From Dehalococcoidia bacterium (lineage in GTDB: Bacteria > Chloroflexota > Dehalococcoidia > SpSt-223), in the NCBI GenBank assembly GCA_025054935.1, contig JANWZD010000019.1, positions 1-40,087 on the forward strand: a stretch of 40,087 nucleotides of DNA. The letters run 5' to 3'. How positions within the stretch are numbered: the stretch's first letter is position 1; every line of letters begins with the position of its first letter. A program made the position numbers and the translations under genes. This document shows, piece by piece, positions 15,081 through 23,430 of this stretch. The notes below the pieces were generated by a model, which did no database searches, was not told the origin of the DNA, and saw only the letters and a program-made list of their open reading frames with translations.

Positions 15081-16643
15081 ATGGGTCGTCGTCTTGGCAG
15101 CCTGCTCGCGGTCGTGGCCGTCGTGGCTGCGGCGTGCGCGCCGGCCCCGCAAACTGCGCCCGCTCAGACTGGCGGCGCGCAGCAGCCTCAAGAACGTCGC
15201 GCCGCCAACCAGACGCTGCGCGTCGCTCAGATCGGCCTGCCGGCCACACTCAGCCCGGAGTCGTCTGCTGCGAACATCGCCCTCTACAGCGCGATCTACG
15301 ACTCGATGGTTTGGGTGGACGGCAAGTTCAACGTCCTCCCTCGCGCTGCCGAGCGCTGGACCCAGCCCGAGCCGACCACCTGGCGGTTTACGCTCCGCCG
15401 CGACTTGACCTTCTCGAACGGCGACCGGCTGACTGCCGCTGACGTCGAGTTCACCCTGAACTTGATCGTCGAGACGCGCATGCCGCAGATGTCCCAGCTG
15501 ACCAACTTGGTCGGCGCAAAGATGGTCGACGACTACACCGTCGACGTCATGACGCGCGTCCCGGACGCAAGCGTTGTCCCCGGCCTGCTCTACGCTTGGA
15601 TCATGCCGCGGAACTACTACCGATCAGTCGGGAAGGATGGCTTCGCCGTCAAGCCGATCGGCTCAGGCCCCTACGAACTGGTCGAGTTCCGCGCTAACGA
15701 CATCGCGGTCTTCCGCAAGCGGCCGACCGAGCATCCCTACCGCAAGCCGATCATCACCGACCTGATTATCCGCTCGATCACCGAGCAGACCCAGATGGTG
15801 AGCGGCCTGCGCACCGGCGAACTCGATGTCGTTCAGGGCCTGCTCAGCCCCGACATTGTCGAGCAGATCGCCCGCACCGATGCCAAGATCGAATATCGCA
15901 CGACGAGCAACATCTCAGCGCTCATCTCCCAGCCCGAGATGCGGATGCGCGACACGCCGCTCCAAGACAAGCGCGTCCGCTGGGCGCTGAACTACGCCGT
16001 CAACAATGAGGCGATCGCCAACACGCTCTTCAAAGGCTACGCGATCCCTTCGGCTCAGCTCTCCGTGCCGAATAGCCCGGGCTGGAACGACGACCTCAAG
16101 CCGGTCTACGACCCGGCAATGGCGCGCCGCTTGCTCGCTGAGGCGGGCTATCCGAACGGCTTCCGCTTGCCGGTCGGCATCGAGTTCACGCCGCAGACGG
16201 TCAACCCGAACCTCGCGGCTGCGCTGCAGGCAGACCTGCGCGCTGTCGGCATCGAGGCCGCTGTCACCCCCTACGAACTGGCCGCCTTCCTCGACAAATA
16301 CTACGGGCGGAACAATCAGGTGAAGGGTGACCTCTTCGTCCAGTCGACCGGCGACACGAACGGGTTCATGACCCACGCGCAGGGGCTCTACAGCTGCAAC
16401 AACGCGCTCCACTGGTGGTGCAATCCCGAGTTTGACCGCTTGATGCAGCTCGCGAACGCCGAACTCGACGTCGCGAAGCGGGGAGAGCTGATGCGCCGCG
16501 CCGTCCGGGTCCTCTACGATGATGTCGCTCACGTCCACCTGATCATCTCGTCGGTCTTCCACATCACCAGCTCGAAGGTGCGCGGCTTCGTCTGGGACAA
16601 CCCGGCGTTCTTCACCTACGACGACGTCTATAAGGTCGAATGA
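15081..16643 (+). CDS. ABC transporter substrate-binding lipoprotein, family 5 (peptide/nickel type)
   Basis: The 520-residue protein has a lipoprotein signal (MGRRLGSLLAVVAVVAAAC, lipobox Cys at about 19) followed by a Thr/Gln-rich linker. The mature part is a family-5 extracellular solute-binding protein: LRVAQIGLPATLSPES, LPRAAERWTQPEPTTWRFTL, the SNGDRLTAADVEFTLNLI motif and KPIGSGPYELVEF. Such proteins bind oligopeptides, opines, nickel chelates or similar ligands. The ATG at 15081 has AAGGAGG five bases upstream; an upstream start at 15060 is less likely. No permease or ATPase gene is nearby, so it is an orphan component. It has its own promoter and terminator. Confidence 0.93.
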   Translation: MGRRLGSLLAVVAVVAAACAPAPQTAPAQTGGAQQPQERRAANQTLRVAQIGLPATLSPESSAANIALYSAIYDSMVWVDGKFNVLPRAAERWTQPEPTTWRFTLRRDLTFSNGDRLTAADVEFTLNLIVETRMPQMSQLTNLVGAKMVDDYTVDVMTRVPDASVVPGLLYAWIMPRNYYRSVGKDGFAVKPIGSGPYELVEFRANDIAVFRKRPTEHPYRKPIITDLIIRSITEQTQMVSGLRTGELDVVQGLLSPDIVEQIARTDAKIEYRTTSNISALISQPEMRMRDTPLQDKRVRWALNYAVNNEAIANTLFKGYAIPSAQLSVPNSPGWNDDLKPVYDPAMARRLLAEAGYPNGFRLPVGIEFTPQTVNPNLAAALQADLRAVGIEAAVTPYELAAFLDKYYGRNNQVKGDLFVQSTGDTNGFMTHAQGLYSCNNALHWWCNPEFDRLMQLANAELDVAKRGELMRRAVRVLYDDVAHVHLIISSVFHITSSKVRGFVWDNPAFFTYDDVYKVE

Positions 16644-16669
16644 CCTCCTTCCCGTCCTGATGGGCCGCG

Positions 16670-16697
16670 GAGCGGCGGGCTGTTCGGCCCGCCGCTC
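16670..16697 (+). terminator. Rho-independent-type terminator after the binding lipoprotein
   Basis: GAGCGGCGGGC at 16670-16680 and GCCCGCCGCTC at 16687-16697 form a perfect 11-base-pair GC stem with the loop TGTTCG, followed by TTGCTCTCT. It starts 26 bases after the stop codon. Confidence 0.8.
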
Positions 16698-17577
16698 TTG
16701 CTCTCTGCGGCCGCCTGCTGTCACTTCGGCGGAGACCGCCACGACGTCCGGGGGACCGCGGGACAGACTCAGCAGGCGACCGTGTCTCGCTCCCGCGAGG
16801 CGGGGACGGACGGCTGCGACGCTGCCAATGCAGACAGGAGAGCCCGGCCGCTCTTCCTTTCCCGGATGGCCGGCGCCGAGAACGGTCGGAACCTCCGGAG
16901 GAGGAGAGCAGGCCTCAGCCCTGCGGAGAGCTGCCTTCCGCCTGGACCGAGCGAGAACAGGACAGCCAGCCTGCACTATCAACGGCGAGGCAACGCCGAC
17001 CCCGCACCGCGCCGAGACGATACTGGCAACGCGGCCGCACCCCGTTGTGACGAGACCGGCGACGAGGAGCCGATCACGCGCCGGTCTGCAGTGTGCAACC
17101 GTCGCGCAGAGTTCGCCCGAGATCGCCTCCCAATCGGGGGGACGGAGCGGCGGGATCACGAACTGAACGGTCGCCGCGCGATCGTCGCCTTTGTCTCAGG
17201 GTCCGCAGCCGCCCCTTGGCCGAGGAGACCTGCCAGTCGACTACGTCGATGGCCGCCCGCTCGCGTCTTCACGAGGGAGGCGCGCCGGCTTCACCGGCAA
17301 CCAGCCTTGCGCAGCCCGCAGCCAACGGCCACCATGAGCATCTCTTCCCGCCGGCGGTCAGCCGCGGTCGGCCGGCCCTCCTGAGAACAGCCGCCGGCGT
17401 CGGGCGCCGCAGTCGAGGACCTAATTCCAGTTCTAGAAGATGCGCGGCGGCCCCACTCGGCACCGCTCCGCTCGCTGTCACGCTGGCGGGAGAATCTGCG
17501 GTCGGCGCTCCCGCCAAGATCGTTCTACCCTCCCGCCCCGTGCGACAATGCACTCATCCACCGAAGAGGAAGGCGAG
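16698..17577. other. Gene-free stretch of about 0.9 kb
   Basis: Open frames occur in several phases, but they are rich in Arg, Pro and Ala and show no domain-like sequence, as expected by chance in high-GC DNA. No tRNA, transposon end or CRISPR repeat was recognised. The last 60 bases probably carry the start signals of the next gene, including a GACAAT hexamer at about 17542-17547. Confidence 0.6.
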
Positions 17578-17889
17578 ATGTGGATTCTCCATGTCAAGGC
17601 GACCGTGCAGCCGGGCGGCAATGCTCACTATGAAGCGTGGAAGTTTGCCGAAGGCGCGCTCCAGCGCAAAGCGCCCGGCTTCATCAAGCGCACTCTCGTC
17701 CGCAGCAGGACAGACCCGCGGCGCTACTTCTACCAGAGCGTCTGGGAGAGTGCCGACCAGGCACGCGCATTCCTCGAGAGCGCCGAGTTCCAAGCGCTCT
17801 TTGCGCAGCACCGCCCGCGCGACGTCCTCGAGGGTGCGATGGAGCGCGATGAATGCGACCTGATCTTCGACGAAGCAGCTGAGCGCTGA
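17578..17889 (+). CDS. Small ABM-like (antibiotic biosynthesis monooxygenase fold) protein
   Basis: The 103-residue product begins MWILHVKATVQPGG and has FIKRTLVRSRTDPRRYFYQSVWESADQARAFLESAEFQALF, which fits the dimeric ferredoxin-like ABM fold: a strand, a helix, a YxxxxWES strand and an xFxxSxEF helix. Members are small cofactor-free oxygenases, heme-degrading enzymes or proteins of unknown role; no catalytic residue pattern settles this. The ATG at 17578 is preceded by GAGGAAGGCGAG; an in-frame ATG ten codons upstream lacks such a site. It converges with the Ycf48-like gene, with 16 bases between the stops. Confidence 0.75.
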   Translation: MWILHVKATVQPGGNAHYEAWKFAEGALQRKAPGFIKRTLVRSRTDPRRYFYQSVWESADQARAFLESAEFQALFAQHRPRDVLEGAMERDECDLIFDEAAER

Positions 17890-17905
17890 AGGCGCGGTCG
17901 CAGCG

Positions 17906-19000
17906 CTAGTGCCGACGGACGATGATCGCCTCCAGCGGCGTGAAGCTGCCGTCTGCGGGATAGACGGCACCCACTGCGACAACGTGACCGCTTGGCAGAG
18001 CAGCGATCGCGTGCAGCCAGCGGTTCTGGCCGGGCGTCTTCAATTGCTCGACGACAGTGCGCCAAGTCGCGCCGCCATCGGCCGTCTGGAGAACAATCCG
18101 CTCCTCAGCCGACGCCCAGCCGGTCGCCTCGTCAACGAACGCGAACCCCGTGACCGCCGGCCCGAAGATGTCCGTCTGCACGCGGAGCCACCCTGCCCCG
18201 CCATCGTCGGTGCGCCAGATGTTGCTCTGCCCGGTGGCGAAAGTGGGGTCGCCGCCAACCACCCCAACTCGATCGCGCAGGAACCAGACCGCACCGAGCG
18301 GCGTGAACCCCGCACTCTCGCCGACCCGCTGCCACGTCCTTCCCCCATCGGCCGTCCGTAGGACGACGCCGCCGGTATCGGTGCTCCCCGCCGCCCAGCA
18401 CGCAGCCTCACTGCGGCAGTGAATGCCGGTAATATCACGATCAAAGCCGCTGTTCTGGCGCGCCCAGGTCACCCCGCCGTCGGTCGTCTTCAGGATTGTC
18501 CCCCCATCCCCCCCGATGAACCCGACTGACCGGCTGGCGAACCAGATAAACCCGAGATTGCCGCTGCCCCCTGCCGGCGTCGACCAAGTACGGCCTCCAT
18601 CGGCCGTTCGGCGGATCGTTCCTCCCACCCCCGCTATCACCCCGGTCGTCTCATCAAGGAAGCGCACGCCGTAGAGATCGGCGCGCGTCCCGGCATCCAC
18701 CTGCCGCCAGGTCGCGCCAAAATCCGCAGAGTGCAGCACCGTCCCGCCTGAGCCCACCGCCCAGAAGTCGCGTGCGCCAGCGCTCGAGACGGCGAACAGC
18801 GCGATGCCCGGCGGAGGGCTCGGAACGACCGACCAGAGGCCGCTTGCCGGCGGCACAGCCGGAGGCGGAGCGTTGCGGCTCACCTGCGCCAGCGGCACAT
18901 ACCACCGTCCCTCCTGCTGCGCTCCCCCTAGCGCGGGAACGAGGAGGGTCGCCAAGGCAAGAGCGAGCGCTGTGCCCAGCCAGTGGAGCTGACGCTTCAT
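17906..19000 (-). CDS. Secreted Ycf48/Hcf136-like BNR-repeat protein
   Basis: The 364-residue protein has a signal peptide (MKRQLHWLGTALALALATLL, cleavage near ALGGAQ) and then a beta-propeller with Asp-box repeats of the type SxDxGxTW: SADFGATW, TADGGRTW (twice), TTDGGVTW, TDDGGAGW and TADGGATW. Ycf48/Hcf136 is a photosystem II assembly factor, but the same fold is common in non-photosynthetic bacteria, where its role is unclear. Nothing else here suggests photosynthesis. It follows the flavin oxidoreductase by 29 bases on the same strand, so the two probably share a transcript. Its ribosome binding site is weak (AAGG). Confidence 0.85.
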   Translation of the reverse strand: MKRQLHWLGTALALALATLLVPALGGAQQEGRWYVPLAQVSRNAPPPAVPPASGLWSVVPSPPPGIALFAVSSAGARDFWAVGSGGTVLHSADFGATWRQVDAGTRADLYGVRFLDETTGVIAGVGGTIRRTADGGRTWSTPAGGSGNLGFIWFASRSVGFIGGDGGTILKTTDGGVTWARQNSGFDRDITGIHCRSEAACWAAGSTDTGGVVLRTADGGRTWQRVGESAGFTPLGAVWFLRDRVGVVGGDPTFATGQSNIWRTDDGGAGWLRVQTDIFGPAVTGFAFVDEATGWASAEERIVLQTADGGATWRTVVEQLKTPGQNRWLHAIAALPSGHVVAVGAVYPADGSFTPLEAIIVRRH

Positions 19001-19029
19001 CGGGAAGCCTTCTGCATGAGCGCGGCAGT

Positions 19030-20061
19030 TCAGCGGACGCCGGCGGGAACGCGCTGAAAGTGCGGCATCACTTCTTCGGCGAACAGACGCAGCGTGCGAA
19101 ACGTCTGCTCGTGCGGCATCGACCCAAACGCCGTCCAGATCATCATGTTCCTAACGCCAACGTGGGCATACGACTCGATCCGTTCAATCGCCTGCTTCGG
19201 TGTGCCCACGATCATCGCCCGCGCAATGAACTCCTCGGCTTGCTCATTCGCCTGCTCTTCGAGGATGTAGTCTGACGAATTCGCCTTGGCCGCCTGAATG
19301 AGATAGCGCACCAGCGATGGCCGCAGTTCTTCGTAGGCCTGCTCCTCACTCTCGGCGAGATAGACCAGCTTCAGGACGGTTACCCAGTCGAGACAGTAGC
19401 GAATGACATCATCCGGGTGGTTGCTTGCCTCCAGCACCTCGCGATAGCGGTCGACATACTGCTTGATCCGCTGCTCCGGGAAACGGCCAAGCAACACCGG
19501 CCAGCCACGCCGCGCCGTATCGACGAGGGATTCGTCGCTCGTGACCGCGCGCGCCACCTTCGGGTGCGGCTTGGTGTAGGGCGCCGGGATAACCCGCTCG
19601 ACCTTGACGTTGAAATACTTGCCGTGATGCTCATAGTTGCCGCGCCAGCAGCCGAGCACGACTTCGATCGCTTCATTGACAATCTCCCGCTTCTCCTCGA
19701 GCGGGATGCCGAACGCCTCGTACTCGAGCGGGCTATTGCCCGTGCCGAAGCCCGCGATAAATCGCCCCTCGTAGAAGTTATCGAGCAGGTTACAGTGGGT
19801 CGCGAAGCGCAGCGGATGATGGAACGGCAGCACTGCCACCGAAAAGCCGAGCGTCATCCGTCGGATGCGGTTCGCGAGATACGCGCCAAACATGAAGGGG
19901 TCGGCGAAGGCGTTGTAGCCAGTGGTGTGATGCTCCGTGAGGTAGACCGCATCGAAGCCGTTCTGGTCGGCATACTCGATGTGCTGCGTGACCGCGCGGA
20001 TCACTTTCAGGTCGTCATCCGGACCGCTTGTCTGGGGATTGATATACAGGCTGAAGTGCAC
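19030..20061 (-). CDS. LLM-class flavin-dependent oxidoreductase (bacterial luciferase-like)
   Basis: The 343-residue protein has the luciferase-like pattern: MHFSLYINPQTSG at the N-terminus, FDAVYLTEHHTTGYNAF, MTLGFSVAVLPFHHPLRFATHCNLLDNFYEGRFIAGFGTGN and the C-terminal GTPKQAIERIESYAHVGVRN. The EHH and HHPLR segments match bacterial luciferase alpha-type monooxygenases. The start is GTG at 20061, preceded by GGAGGAGG at seven bases. A TACAAT hexamer at 20092-20097 could be its -10. It lies upstream of the Ycf48-like gene in a likely two-gene operon. The substrate is unknown. Confidence 0.9.
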   Translation of the reverse strand: MHFSLYINPQTSGPDDDLKVIRAVTQHIEYADQNGFDAVYLTEHHTTGYNAFADPFMFGAYLANRIRRMTLGFSVAVLPFHHPLRFATHCNLLDNFYEGRFIAGFGTGNSPLEYEAFGIPLEEKREIVNEAIEVVLGCWRGNYEHHGKYFNVKVERVIPAPYTKPHPKVARAVTSDESLVDTARRGWPVLLGRFPEQRIKQYVDRYREVLEASNHPDDVIRYCLDWVTVLKLVYLAESEEQAYEELRPSLVRYLIQAAKANSSDYILEEQANEQAEEFIARAMIVGTPKQAIERIESYAHVGVRNMMIWTAFGSMPHEQTFRTLRLFAEEVMPHFQRVPAGVR

Positions 20062-20261
20062 GGAATCCTCCTCCCGCGCAAAGCTTCTCTCATTGTACGC
20101 CGGCTCGTCTTCCCCCTTCGACCGCCAAATGGCCGCTCGTCACTAGGCCAGATGGCGGAGAAGCGGCGATCGGCGCACGTGGAGCGCCGCACAGAACCCT
20201 ACTCCTTCCTCGCACGGCACCGGCAAGCGTCCGTCTTCATCCCCCTCGAGCGCTGCCTGCG

Positions 20262-20984
20262 CTACGGGCCGGCAGGGGGCGCCGGCTCCTCGTCGAGGAC
20301 GCGGACAAACACGTGGGAAGCGAGTTCGGGACCGACCGCGTGCTCGCTGTCGCCAAGCTGCACGTGGATAGGCCCTCCGAAGGGAGCGCGCTCGCGCACA
20401 ACGATCGGCACGCTGGGAAACATCCCGAGAGACGCAAGGTAGCGCAGGAGCGCAGGGTCACGGTCGCTCACGCGCTGGATGACGGCTGGCTGACCGGGTT
20501 CGAGCCGCGAAAGCGGGATCAATGCCGGTTCGACCAATTCCAAATCTTTTGTCGGGATGGGGTCGCCATGCGGGTCGACGGTCGGCCGGCCAAGGAGAAC
20601 GTCGATCCGCTCTTCGAACTCTTCCGAGATGACATGCTCCAGCCGGTCTGCCTCGGCGTGCACCGCGTCCCAGGAGTAGCCGAGCACTTCAGCAAGGTAG
20701 AGCTCAAGCAGCCGGTGGTGGCGAATGATCTCGAGGGCAATCTTACGGCCAGCAGGGGTCAGCTCCACGCCGTGATAGCGCGTATGGACGACAAGACCAA
20801 GCTGCGCCAAGCGCTTGCTCATACTCGTCACCGAGGCATCGCTGATTTCGAGGAGACCGGCAAGCGCTGACGTTGTCGCCTCCTGACCGCTCGCCTGCAA
20901 GTGGTAGACCGCCTTGAGATAGTCCTCGGCAGCTTGGCCGAGTGGCGCTCCGTGGTCGCCGCGATGGACGCGCGAGCGTGGCAC
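20262..20984 (-). CDS. DtxR/MntR-family metal-dependent transcriptional regulator
   Basis: This regulator (about 240 residues) has an N-terminal winged helix (QAAEDYLKAVYHLQASG; TSALAGLLEISDASVTSMSKRLAQLGLV), the metal-binding and dimerisation domain (IIRHHRLLELYLAEVLGYSWDAVHAEADRLEHVISEEFEERI, with the conserved His and Glu ligands) and a C-terminal SH3-like FeoA domain from about residue 150. Family members sense iron or manganese and repress uptake or oxidative stress genes. The frame reaches upstream past 21017. I chose GTG at 20984 because GGGGAGGGG precedes it, and because the ATG at 21017 falls inside a TATGAT -10 candidate (21014-21019). It is divergent from the TGA-containing peroxiredoxin-like gene. 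Confidence 0.9.
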   Translation of the reverse strand: MPRSRVHRGDHGAPLGQAAEDYLKAVYHLQASGQEATTSALAGLLEISDASVTSMSKRLAQLGLVVHTRYHGVELTPAGRKIALEIIRHHRLLELYLAEVLGYSWDAVHAEADRLEHVISEEFEERIDVLLGRPTVDPHGDPIPTKDLELVEPALIPLSRLEPGQPAVIQRVSDRDPALLRYLASLGMFPSVPIVVRERAPFGGPIHVQLGDSEHAVGPELASHVFVRVLDEEPAPPAGP

Positions 20985-21012
20985 GACCCCTCCCCCGTCG
21001 GTTCTGTCACCA

Positions 21013-21057
21013 ATCATACGAAAGCGCAGTTCAGTTCGCCCGCTGGCATGGTATGAT
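21013..21057. promoter_or_regulatory. Divergent promoter region with symmetric TATGAT elements
   Basis: ATCATAC at 21013-21019 and GTATGAT at 21051-21057 are perfect inverted copies, 31 bases apart. Each contains a TATGAT -10-like hexamer pointing away from the centre, one toward the DtxR-type regulator (minus) and one toward the peroxiredoxin-like gene (plus). Only weak -35 matches are present. The layout suggests coupled control of both genes, possibly by the regulator itself. Confidence 0.5.
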
Positions 21058-21086
21058 GTCTTCAGCGTATCACGGCTGGAGACTAC

Positions 21087-21602
21087 ATGATCCCGCAGAT
21101 TCAAGTGGGCAACACCTTTCCTGATTTCGAAGTGCCCGACCATACTGGCGCCCTCCGCCGGCTGAGCGAGTTCGCCGGCCGCGACCCGCTCGCCCTGATC
21201 ATCTACCGCGGCTGGTGGTGACCCAAGTGCCAGCAGGAGCTGCGGGGGCTCGTTGAGCTCCAGAAGGAAATCGCGGTCGCCTATACCTCCCTCGTCGTGA
21301 TGAGCACCGACCCTCCCGAAGTCAGCGCTGCCTTTCGCGCCGGCCTCGGCGCGCAGTTCCCCTTCCTGTGCGACTACGAGCGGAAGGTGCAGCGCCTGCT
21401 CGACCTCCAAGAGACGACCGACCCGCGCCACGATCCGATCATCCCCTACAGCTTCACGCTCTACCCCGACCTGACAATCCACAAGATCTACAACGGCTAT
21501 TGGTTCTGGGGCCGGCCGACCCTCGAAGAATTGCGCCAAGACTTTCGCGAGATCAGCCGCGCCATCCGTCCGGATTGGGACCTCCAGAACATTCGCCGCT
21601 AG
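21087..21602 (+). CDS. Peroxiredoxin-like protein with in-frame TGA at the peroxidatic position; probable selenoprotein
   Basis: Reading from ATG 21087, which has GGAG five bases upstream, the frame runs 171 residues to a TAG at 21600 and is interrupted only by TGA at 21219-21221 (codon 45). The flanking residues are YRGWW-[TGA]-PKC. In AhpC/TSA-family proteins of this kind the pattern is YRGxWCPxC, so the TGA replaces exactly the peroxidatic cysteine, giving U-x-x-C with Cys48. Sequence after the TGA (QQELRGLVELQKEI; YTSLVVMSTDPPEV; FPFLCDYE; WFWGRPTLEELRQDF) stays redoxin-like with no frameshift, which argues against decay. A hairpin suitable for a bacterial SECIS follows. It would reduce peroxides or thiols in the cytoplasm. 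Selenocysteine is inferred; a nonsense mutation or base error remains possible. Confidence 0.8.
21219..21255 (+). promoter_or_regulatory. Candidate bacterial SECIS hairpin after the in-frame TGA
   Basis: The upper stem is GAGC at 21237-21240 with GCTC at 21248-21251, around the loop TGCGGGG. It extends downward by C21234-G55, A35-T54 and a G36-T53 wobble, with G52 bulged. The loop begins 19 bases after the TGA, and its second base is G. Both agree with the bacterial SECIS pattern (short distance from UGA, conserved G among the first loop bases), but the stem is short and GC-rich sequence forms such hairpins easily. Confidence 0.5.
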
Positions 21603-21678
21603 CGTCCGCCCCGCCATCCGGTAGCATTGCCCAAAGCGATCTCGCCCACCCAGCCACCGCGGCGGGACAGGGAGCGGC

Positions 21679-23364
21679 GTGGACCCCTCATCCCTGCTGG
21701 TCAATCTTGCGCTGGCGCTCGCCGTCGCCATCGTTGGTGCGGCGAGCGCCCTTCGCCTGCGGCAATCAGTCATCCTCGGCTATCTGCTGGCCGGGGTTGC
21801 GATCGGGCCGTTCACTCCTGGCGTCGTCGGCGACATCCAGACGGTCGAAGCACTCGCCAACATCGGCATCATCCTCCTTATGTTCACGATCGGCATCCAG
21901 CTCTCCTTGCGCGATCTCGTGCGCGCCGGGCGCGTGGCGATCGGCGGCGGCACGCTCCAAGTGCTGGCGATGATCGGCCTCGGCGCCGCGGTCGGCCACC
22001 TGCTCGGCTGGCAGCCGATCGAAAGCCTGTTCTTCGGCGCCGTCCTCTCCAACTCCTCCAGCACCGTGCTCAGCAAAGTGCTCGACGAGCGCGGCGCGGG
22101 CGGCGCGCCGGAAGGCCGGCTTGCGCTCGCCTGGTCGACCGTGCAGGACCTCAGCACGATCGTCCTCGTCGTCGTCCTGAGCGCGCTCGCAGCCGGACGC
22201 GACAATCCGCTCGAAGAAGTGGGGCTCGCGCTCGCTCAAGCAGCGATCTTTTTGGTCCTCGTCTTGCCCGTCGGGTCGTGGGTGCTGCCGCGTCTGTTCC
22301 TGCGGATCGCCGCGCTTGGCAGCCGCGAGGTATTCGTGCTCTCGGTCGCGGCCGTCGCGCTGGGCGTCGCCTGGCTCGCCTCGCTGTTCGGGCTTTCGCT
22401 CGCGCTGGGGGCCTTCGTCGCCGGCGTCGTCGTCGCCGAGTCCGATTTGTCCTCCCAGATCCTCGGCGAAGCGATGCCGCTGCGCGACCTGTTCGCCGGT
22501 CTCTTCTTCGTCTCGATCGGGATGCTCGTCGACCCCCTTTTCGCTTGGAACAATCTCGCGCTCGTCCTACTTACCGCCGCGCTGATCGTCATCGCCAAGG
22601 GCGCGCTCTCCGCCGCGCTCGCCTGGGCGCTGCGCGTCCCCCTCATCGTCGCCGTTCCAACGGGGGCGCTGCTCGCCCAGTCCGCCGAGTTCTCCTTTCT
22701 GCTGGCGCGGCTCGGCAGCGAGTTGGGCGCCGTTTCCAGCCTCGTTTTCAACGTCATGCTGGCAGGGTCGGTCATCAGCATCGTGCTCGCAGCACCAGTC
22801 TACGAGGTCGCCAAGCCCCTCGCGCGCTGGGCCCAGCGCCGGCTGCCACCCTCTCCCCTCGCCACGCTCCCCCCGAGCGACGACGCGCCGCGGCGAGGCC
22901 ACGTTGTCATTTGCGGCTTTGGCCAAGTCGGCAGCGCGATCGCGGCGGTGCTGGAGCGGCGCGGGCTGCGCTGGATCGCCATCGATCTCGACCAGCGCGT
23001 CGTCGAGCGGGGACGCGAGCGCGGCGGCGCAATCCTCCTCGGCGATGCCGCTCTGCCGGTCGTGCTCGACCAGACCGGCCTGAAAGGAGCGCGAGCGCTT
23101 GTGATTGCCGTCCCCGACACTCTCACCACGCGACGGATTGTCGACTACGCTCGCCAGATCAACCCCCACCTCACTCTCGTGGCGCGCGCTCCCAGCCGCG
23201 AGGAGCGCGACTACCTCGTCGCGCGCGGGGTCACGGTCGCCGTCGTCGGCGAACTGGAAGCGGCCGCGGAGATGGCGCGCTTCACCCTCCAGCGCTTCGG
23301 CATCAGCGCGCAGGAAGCGCGCCTGATCGCCCGCCGGGTGAGCGGCGCGGCGGACGAGGACTGA
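21679..23364 (+). CDS. CPA2-family monovalent cation:proton antiporter (KefB/Ybal-like) with TrkA-N domain
   Basis: The 561-residue protein has about a dozen membrane helices (residues 1-380) with CPA2 hallmarks LGYLLAGVAIGPFTPG, NIGIILLMFTIGIQLS and LSNSSSTVLSKVL. A cytoplasmic TrkA-N NAD-binding domain follows (HVVICGFGQVGSAIAAVLERRGLRWIAIDLD, about 405-440). It would exchange K+ or Na+ for protons, gated by nucleotide or redox state. The start is GTG at 21679, preceded by GGGAG. It follows the peroxiredoxin-like gene by 76 bases and may be co-transcribed with it, which could link ion flux to oxidative stress; this link is inference. Confidence 0.9.
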   Translation: MDPSSLLVNLALALAVAIVGAASALRLRQSVILGYLLAGVAIGPFTPGVVGDIQTVEALANIGIILLMFTIGIQLSLRDLVRAGRVAIGGGTLQVLAMIGLGAAVGHLLGWQPIESLFFGAVLSNSSSTVLSKVLDERGAGGAPEGRLALAWSTVQDLSTIVLVVVLSALAAGRDNPLEEVGLALAQAAIFLVLVLPVGSWVLPRLFLRIAALGSREVFVLSVAAVALGVAWLASLFGLSLALGAFVAGVVVAESDLSSQILGEAMPLRDLFAGLFFVSIGMLVDPLFAWNNLALVLLTAALIVIAKGALSAALAWALRVPLIVAVPTGALLAQSAEFSFLLARLGSELGAVSSLVFNVMLAGSVISIVLAAPVYEVAKPLARWAQRRLPPSPLATLPPSDDAPRRGHVVICGFGQVGSAIAAVLERRGLRWIAIDLDQRVVERGRERGGAILLGDAALPVVLDQTGLKGARALVIAVPDTLTTRRIVDYARQINPHLTLVARAPSREERDYLVARGVTVAVVGELEAAAEMARFTLQRFGISAQEARLIARRVSGAADED

Positions 23365-23430
23365 GGGCTCCGCTACACTCTCCTTTACCACAATCTTCCC
23401 TGCCGGAGGGCAAGAAGCAGAGGTTCGCCG

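Noticed and set aside
21297-21602. Peroxiredoxin-like gene as a short protein starting at 21297
   Set aside because: The ATG at 21297 lies inside a conserved strand; sequence upstream in the same frame is redoxin-like up to and beyond the TGA, so the gene starts at 21087.
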